From Gibbula magus (Eukaryota; Mollusca; Gastropoda; Trochida; Trochidae): a stretch of 64,000 nucleotides of DNA. A program made the position numbers and the translations under genes. The notes below the pieces were generated by a model. It ran no database searches. It had not been told where the DNA came from and saw nothing but the letters and a program-made list of their open reading frames with translations. The DNA lies in NCBI GenBank assembly GCA_936450465.1, contig OW388293.1:30943860-31007859 (forward strand), written 5' to 3'. This document shows, piece after piece, positions 57,344-64,000 of this stretch (within the stretch, counting starts at the first letter, position 1; the number at the start of each line of letters is the position of its first letter).

Positions 57344-60300
57344 CCCAGCTAACACACAACGTAATCCTGACGTTGTGGGAAGGTCGTATTTTGGTAACGT
57401 ATTTTCTTGACGTTGCTGCGACGTTTATAGTACGTAAAACCTAACGTAAATTCCCAACGTTGTGACTACGTTGTAGATTACGTACTTATCACGTCACTAA
57501 AACGTAATCATGTAACGTTGAGCCGTACGTCCTTACAACGTCATAAATACGTACTTCATTCAGAATACAAAATGATAAAATTATCTAATATCTATTCACA
57601 GTCGTTCTTTAAATACACAAATATATCAGTATAAACAGTCAGTAAAGACCAAACAGTCGTTAAATGTTGTTTTGCTGGTAATGTGATTTCTGGACGTTGC
57701 TTCGACGTAGTAATTACGTAAGCCCTAACGTAATTTCTCAACTTTGTGACAACGTTGTAGTTAACGTACGTACCACGTCATTAAAACGCAGTAATGTTAC
57801 GTTGTGTCTTACGTCCTGACAACGTCATAAACACGTACTTCATTCAGAATACAAAATGATAAAAGTAAGTAAAAAATATCAAACATTTATTCACAGTCGT
57901 TCTTTAAATACACAAATATATCAGTATAAACAGTTAGTAAAGACCTAACAGTTGTTAAATGTTGTTTTTCTGGTAATGTGATTTCTGGACGTTGCTACGA
58001 CGTAGTAATTACGTAAGCCCTAACGTAATTTCTCAACGTTGTGACAACGTTGTAGTTAACGTACTTATCACGTCATTAACATGCAGTAATGTTACGTTGT
58101 GCCTTACGTCCTGACAACGTCATAAACACGTACTTCATTCAGAATACAAAATGATAAAATTATCTAATATCTATTCACAGTCGTTCTTTAAATACACAAA
58201 TATATCAGTATAAACAGTCAGTAAAGACCAAACAGTCGTTAAATGTTGTTTTGCTGGTAATGTGATTTCTGGACGTTGCTTCGACGTAGTAATTACGTAA
58301 GCCCTAACGTAATTTCTCAACTTTGTGACAACGTTGTAGTTAACGTACGTACCACGTCATTAAAACGCAGTAATGTTACGTTGTGTCTTACGTCCTGACA
58401 ACGTCATAAACACGTACTTCATTCAGAATACAAAATGATAAAAGTAAGTAAAAAATATCAAACATTTATTCACAGTCGTTCTTTAAATACACAAATATAT
58501 CAGTATAAACAGTTAGTAAAGACCTAACAGTTGTTAAATGTTGTTTTTCTGGTAATGTGATTTCTGGACGTTGCTACGACGTAGTAATTACGTAAGCCCT
58601 AACGTAATTTCTCAACGTTGTGACAACGTTGTAGTTAACGTACTTATCACGTCATTAACATGCAGTAATGTTACGTTGTGCCTTACGTCCTGACAACGTC
58701 ATAAACACGTACTTCATTCAGAATACAAAATGATAAAATTATCTAATATCTATTCACAGTCGTTCTTTAAATACACAAATATATCAGTATAAACAGTCAG
58801 TAAAGACCAAACAGTCGTTAAATGTTGTTTTTCTGGTAATGTGATTTCTGGACGTTGCTACGACGTAGTAATTACGTAAGCCCTAACGTAATTTCTCAAC
58901 TTTGTGACAACGTTGTAGTTAACGTACGTACCACGTCATTAAAACGCAGTAATGTTACGTTGTGCCTTACGTCCTGACAACGTCATAAACACGTACTTCA
59001 TTCAGAATACAAAATGATAAAAGTAAGTAAAAAATATCAACCATTTATTCACAGTCGTTCTTTAAATACACAAATATATCAGTATAAACAGTTAGTAAAG
59101 ACCAAACAGTCGTTAAATGTTGTTTTTCTGGTAATGTGATTTCTGGACGTTGCTACGACGTAGTAATTACGTAAGCCCTAACGTAATTTCTCAACGTTGT
59201 GACAACATTGTAGTTAACGTACGTACCACGTCATTAACATGCAGTAATGTTACGTTGTGCCTTACGTCCTGACAACGTCATAAACACGTACTTCATTCAG
59301 AATACAAAATGATAAAATTATCTAATATCTATTCACAGTCGTTCTTTAAATACACAAATATATCAGTATAAACAGTCAGTAAAGACCAAACAGTCGTTAA
59401 ATGTTGTTTTTCTGGTAATGTGATTTCTGGACGTTGCTACGACGTAGTAATTACGTAAGCCCTAACGTAATTTCTCAACTTTGTGACAACGTTGTAGTTA
59501 ACGTACGTACCACGTCATTAAAACGCAGTAATGTTACGTTGTGCCTTACGTCCTGACAACGTCATAAACACGTACTTCATTCAGAATACAAAATGATAAA
59601 AGTAAGTAAAAAATATCAACCATTTATTCACAGTCGTTCTTTAAATACACAAATATATCAGTATAAACAGTTAGTAAAGACCAAACAGTCGTTAAATGTT
59701 GTTTTTCTGGTAATGTGATTTCTGGACGTTGCTACGACGTAGTAATTACGTAAGCCCTAACGTAATTTCTCAACGTTGTGACAACATTGCAGTTAACGTA
59801 CGTACCACGTCATTAAAACTCAGTAATGTTACGTTGTGTCTTACGTCCTGACAACGTCATAAACACGTACTTCATTCAGAATACAAAATGATAAAAGTAA
59901 GTAAAAAATATCAAACATTTATTCACAGTCGTTCTTTAAATACACAAATATATCAGTATAAACAGTTAGTAAAGACCTAACAGTTGTTAAATGTTGTTTT
60001 TCTGGTAATGTGATTTCTGGACGTTGCTACGACGTAGTAATTACGTAAGCCCTAACGTAATTTTTCAACGTTGTGACAACGTTGTAGTTAACGTACTTAT
60101 CACGTCATTAACATGCAGTAATGTTACGTTGTTCCTTACGTCCTGACAACGTCATAAACACGTACTTCATTCAGAATACAAAATGATAAAAGTAAGTAAA
60201 AAATATCAAACATTTATTCACAGTCGTTCTTTAAATACACAAATATATCAGTATAAACAGTTAGTAAAGACCTAACAGTCGTTAAATGTTGTTTTTTCTG

Positions 60301-60830
60301 GTAATGTGATTTCTGGACGTTGCTACGACGTAGTAATTACGTAAGCCCTAACGTTATTTCTCAACGTTGTGACAACGTTGTAGTTAACGTACTTATCACG
60401 TCCCTCAAACGCATTAATGTTACGTTGTGCCTTACGTCCTTACAACGTCATAAACACGTACTTCATTCAGAATACAAAATGATAAAAGTAAGTAAAAAAA
60501 TCAACCATCTATTCACAGTCGTTCTTTAAATACACAAATATATCAGTATAAACAGTTAGTAAAGACCAAACAGTCGTTAAATGTTGTTTTTCCTGGTAAT
60601 GTGATTTCTGGACGTTGCTACGACGTAGTAATTACGTAAGCCCTAACGTTATTTCTCAACGTTGTGACAACGTTGTAGTTAACGTACTTATCACGTCATT
60701 AAAATGCAGTAATGTTACGTTGTGCCTTACGTCCTGACAACGTCATAAAAACGTACTTAATTCAGAATACAAAATGATAAAAATAAGTAAAACATCTATT
60801 CACAGTCATTATTTAAATACACACGAGAAT
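57344..60830. repeat. ACGT-palindrome satellite, 284/295-bp monomers in a 579-bp dimer
   Basis: GGACGTTGC occurs at 57692, 57987, 58271, 58566, 58850, 59145, 59429, 59724, 60019, 60315 and 60610, with a variant at 57408. The steps are 284, 295, 284, 295, 284, 295, 284, 295, 295, 296, 295. The short form reads AAAATTATCTAATATC and the long form AAAAGTAAGTAAAAAATATC. Every monomer is packed with ACGT words (ACGTAGTAATTACGT, AACGTTGTGACAACGTT, GTTAACGTAC). There is no sustained ORF. Confidence 0.97.
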
Positions 60831-62260
60831 CATTATGAATATTTACTAGAGACCAAACGGTGGGTGGAGCCTTCATTTTGGTAACGTAATTTCTTGACGT
60901 CGCTACGATTTTGTTGTTACGTAACATCTTACGTAAATTCCAAACGTTGTGACGATCTTATGTTTACATACTTATCACGTCACTACAACGTAGAATTGTA
61001 ACGTTGAACCTTACATCACCACAACGTCATAAACATGTACTTATTTCAGAACATAACATTTTAACAGTAAGTCAATTATATCAAACATATACACATGGGA
61101 AAAGTTTAGCGTTATGGTTATTCTGAGAAATTAAAGTGAATATTGGTTGCTCTAATGTGAGCAATTCATTCTTTCAAGTCAACTGGTCAAAAGAAGTCAT
61201 TAGTTAAAGGAGGTCTATGGGGCTAATGAGCCCGCTGATGGCGAACGTGTTGCGTGCTGGTGACATGGTCACGTGACTCGGACTGGGCGCAGTATGAACT
61301 ATGAACTATCAAAATCACGAAATTTTGAAAATACAATTTCAATAAAAATAGTCTACTGACGAAATCTTGTCAGTGTTTACTGTAATAGCCTACAGCAAAG
61401 AAATGCGCTTTATTAACAGATTGAACCGGAAAGAATCCAATATGTATTGAAAAAACATGAATACGGCAATTTTTTCAATGATAGTTCAAACAATTTGCAC
61501 GAAGAAATCTTTCATTAAACCTAAGTTTCTCGTATCGAAAGTGATTAATTCAATTCAAGTACAGTAACGCTCTCACAACATCACATTTTACTTTAGAATA
61601 CGGAGGTGCTTGATTATTTCCATGTGTATATATGCATATTAATCATTCTTCAAATACAGACAAGGTTCAGAATAAACAGTTTGTACAGCCCACATGATGG
61701 ATAAACTCTTTATACTTGTAATGTTATTTCTCAACATTGTGGCGACATTGTAAATTGTGTACTTTTCATAATTATGTACTTATAATGTAACGTTGGGCCT
61801 CACGTCCTTACAACGTCATAATAACGTACTTATCTCAGAATATATAAGATAACTCATTCCCAATGAAAGTACTCAATTACTAAAAAAAGTATGTCATCTC
61901 CATCAAAATCGCATTTTCTGTGAAATCTTTGATTCAATGCGACACTTATTCGATTTAAATTAATGCAAGTAACTCGAGCATTAGTGAGAAGAAAGGTCAA
62001 ACATATATTCATGGTCATTCTTTAGATATACATAGGAATCACTATAAACGGTTACTATAGACCAAACCGCCGTGTAAAGCCTTTATATTGGTAACATGAT
62101 ATCTCGACGTCGCTGCAACGTATTTAGTACGTAAACCCTAACGTAATTTCTCAACGTTGTGACGACGTTGTAGTTAACGTACTTGTCACGTCACTAAAAC
62201 GTAGTAAAGAAACGATGGTCATTACGTCCTCGAACCATCATAATAACGTTCTTTCTTAGA
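60830..62260. repeat. Degenerate flank of the ACGT satellite
   Basis: Diverged monomers recur at about 60890-61050, 61710-61840 and 62090-62250 (CTCGACGTCGCTGCAACG, CAACGTTGTGACGACGTTG). They are separated by unrelated sequence. This is what an old array edge broken by insertions would look like. Confidence 0.8.
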
Positions 62261-64000
62261 ATATATAATGAGAAAAATAAGTCAATTTATAATATATTGT
62301 GAATACATTTCCACCTGTACCTTATATATATGCTTAGTTGATGATTATGAAAAGAGGCTCATGTTGATTAATTATGAAATCCCGAAATTTGTCTAGAGCA
62401 TGTTATTGCGAATATAATCTTTTAACTATGTAATTTTCTCAATATTTAGAGTTTACGCAAAATTGAGAGCTGTAGTTACTTTTATGTAAGCTGTGAACAC
62501 GAATAGAATGTTGAAATTACCCTCATAATAATTTGTTTTAAAGAACATTCTTTTGAATGCCGTTTCCATGGTCTGATGTCATAATATGGTCAGTTGTTTT
62601 GACATCACATAATTGGAGCCATTTTCACATTTAATGGTCCAGGGAAATGTCGATGATTTAGAAATTGTTTAACCCAGTCTTTACTTCTTTATCTCAGAAT
62701 ATACAATATGAAACGAGCTAAATGTGTTTCTTTGCAATAAACTAGCTTTCGATCGTTCGTTCTATACAAATCAACAATTTCATAGAAAATGCTATTGAAC
62801 ATGACACCGTTTAGTATTATCTCTGAGTTAACATGAGCTAACTGAGTTGACATTTATAATACGAGCACAAACACAAAAATCACGTTTGCCATTGTAACCT
62901 TGTAACAAAACAATTAAAATCCCACTTGTTTCGTACCAGTCGTGTACAGTATATGATAATATAGCATACTTTCTCGGGTAATAATCTGTATAAATACTAC
63001 ACACAGCGATCAGTGTCTTTACGAATCTCGTATGGATTCTATTATAGGTTATGTTTCCTCAAATACCGAAGGAATATCTTCGTTATGTGTAATTGGAAAA
63101 CAATGAGATCTCATACAACACGTCTTCTGTGACAGGTATATGTATATTTCAACGTCAAACACATAAAAAAACATATTGTCATAATACCTTATCATATAAT
63201 TTGGTGTGAGAAACAGTTACTCAGTGAAATAAACCTTGTACCTTCTACAGTGATGATAACCTTTATCGACACTCAGCAGAGTGACGTGTATTTGCCAAAG
63301 TCGTACATTTACCATTGCAATCATTCATTTTCAACATAAAACACAAAACCTATATGATAAATGGAATGTCTGTTTGTACTATGTTTGCAAAATACCATGT
63401 TTATCTGATCTCCTGATGTAGAAAAGTATGTATTTCACTCGTGGCTTCGCCCCTGAAATAAACATGGTATGTGGCAAGGGAAGACAGATATCATCTACAT
63501 ACTATAGTATATAGATCATCAATGAATGACTTGACAATGCTATTCCATCGCTGAGGGCACAACTATAACACTACTATGGCGTTGCAAAGTTATAATGTTA
63601 ACATGATTGTATTGCCCATATGATATTTACACATAAAATGCGTTTGACAAGAATGCTTTCCTCCTTGTGAATGGTTGGGTATCAAAACGACCGAAAGTGG
63701 TACGTATTGTCCAGAGTATTGTTCGTAACCATTGTACTGATCTTATATCATTATGTTTAAATGGTTTCTCATTTGTTTGGAATAGCTTGCTTGTTGCAAA
63801 CTCGCGTCATTAACGCGTTCACATGCGTCAGAATATATGGCAGAATAATTACATGACACATAAAACTAATTTGTCCTTTTCCTCAAGTCCAACCCCCACA
63901 ACGATTTAATAGTTGATTATTGCAAAACTAGTTGTAATTCTATATTTCGGTGCCATAGTTTTCTATCATCCTAATATATTTGAAGAAAATACTTGAAACA
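62260..64000. other. AT-rich stretch, nothing recognised apart from one short inverted repeat
   Basis: ATACCATGTTTAT (about 63392) and ATAAACATGGTAT (about 63457) are perfect 13-bp inverted arms around a loop of about 52 bp that includes CGTGGCTTCGCCCC. No gene, tandem repeat or known element end was found in the rest. Confidence 0.5.

Noticed and set aside
57126..57410. 94-codon ORF
   Set aside because: It crosses from unique sequence into a family 1 end and then the ACGT satellite, so it cannot be one conserved gene.

Overview
This window looks like an intergenic, repeat-dominated stretch of a mollusc genome, most likely a bivalve. The evidence is an AT-rich background, elements that open with AGCTCATCAGGCC and a GTCCGTCC microsatellite followed by roughly 145-bp tandem units, elements with ATACCCCCGC ends, tRNA-derived SINEs, and a decayed Ty3/gypsy retrotransposon. 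These are repeat styles I associate with bivalves. The phylum is an inference; the species cannot be named. I find no convincing intact protein-coding gene. Only two short candidate exons or ORFs and one disrupted ORF are listed, all at low confidence.

Layout. 1-3.7 kb: minus-strand Ty3/gypsy remnant (gag with zinc knuckle, dead protease, RNase H, integrase, probable tRNA-Leu primer site). 4.9-5.1 kb: pentanucleotide microsatellite. 6.1-9.8 kb: two Helentron-like elements (family 1), the second sitting inside a TTAA-flanked MITE. 10.2-10.8 kb: a family 2 element with ATACCCCCGC ends. About 11.5-44.45 kb: a macro-tandem array of a noncoding unit in four copies (U1-U4). U1 resembles U3 and U2 resembles U4, so a two-unit block seems to have duplicated. 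Each copy has its own insertions, so the sister copies act as empty sites that fix the ends and target duplications of several elements: a SINE with an 8-bp TSD, two TTAA MITEs, a TA-flanked MITE carrying a nested family 2 element, a CCCTGTTTA-ended MITE, a family 1 element, and a pair of unusual elements with a tRNA-like module and a long hairpin tail.

44.45-49.85 kb: a 46-bp minisatellite followed by a 194-bp satellite of 25 units with a nine-unit higher-order duplication. 49.85-50.1 kb: an alternating purine-pyrimidine CGTACG tract. 50.78-51.05 kb: a nearly perfect 107-bp-arm foldback element with a 10-bp TSD. 51.97-53.59 kb: another family 1 element with a G-rich block. 55.1-55.5 kb: small CAGGGCTAG MITEs. 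55.6-56.7 kb: a family 3 element carrying repeated TCAAGGTCA sites. 57.3-62.3 kb: a satellite saturated with ACGT palindromes, organised as a 579-bp dimer of 284- and 295-bp monomers, joined to a 48-bp stump of a family 1 element. The last 1.7 kb shows nothing recognisable.

The window is best read as a record of satellite growth, segmental duplication and nested insertion, not as a set of cooperating genes.
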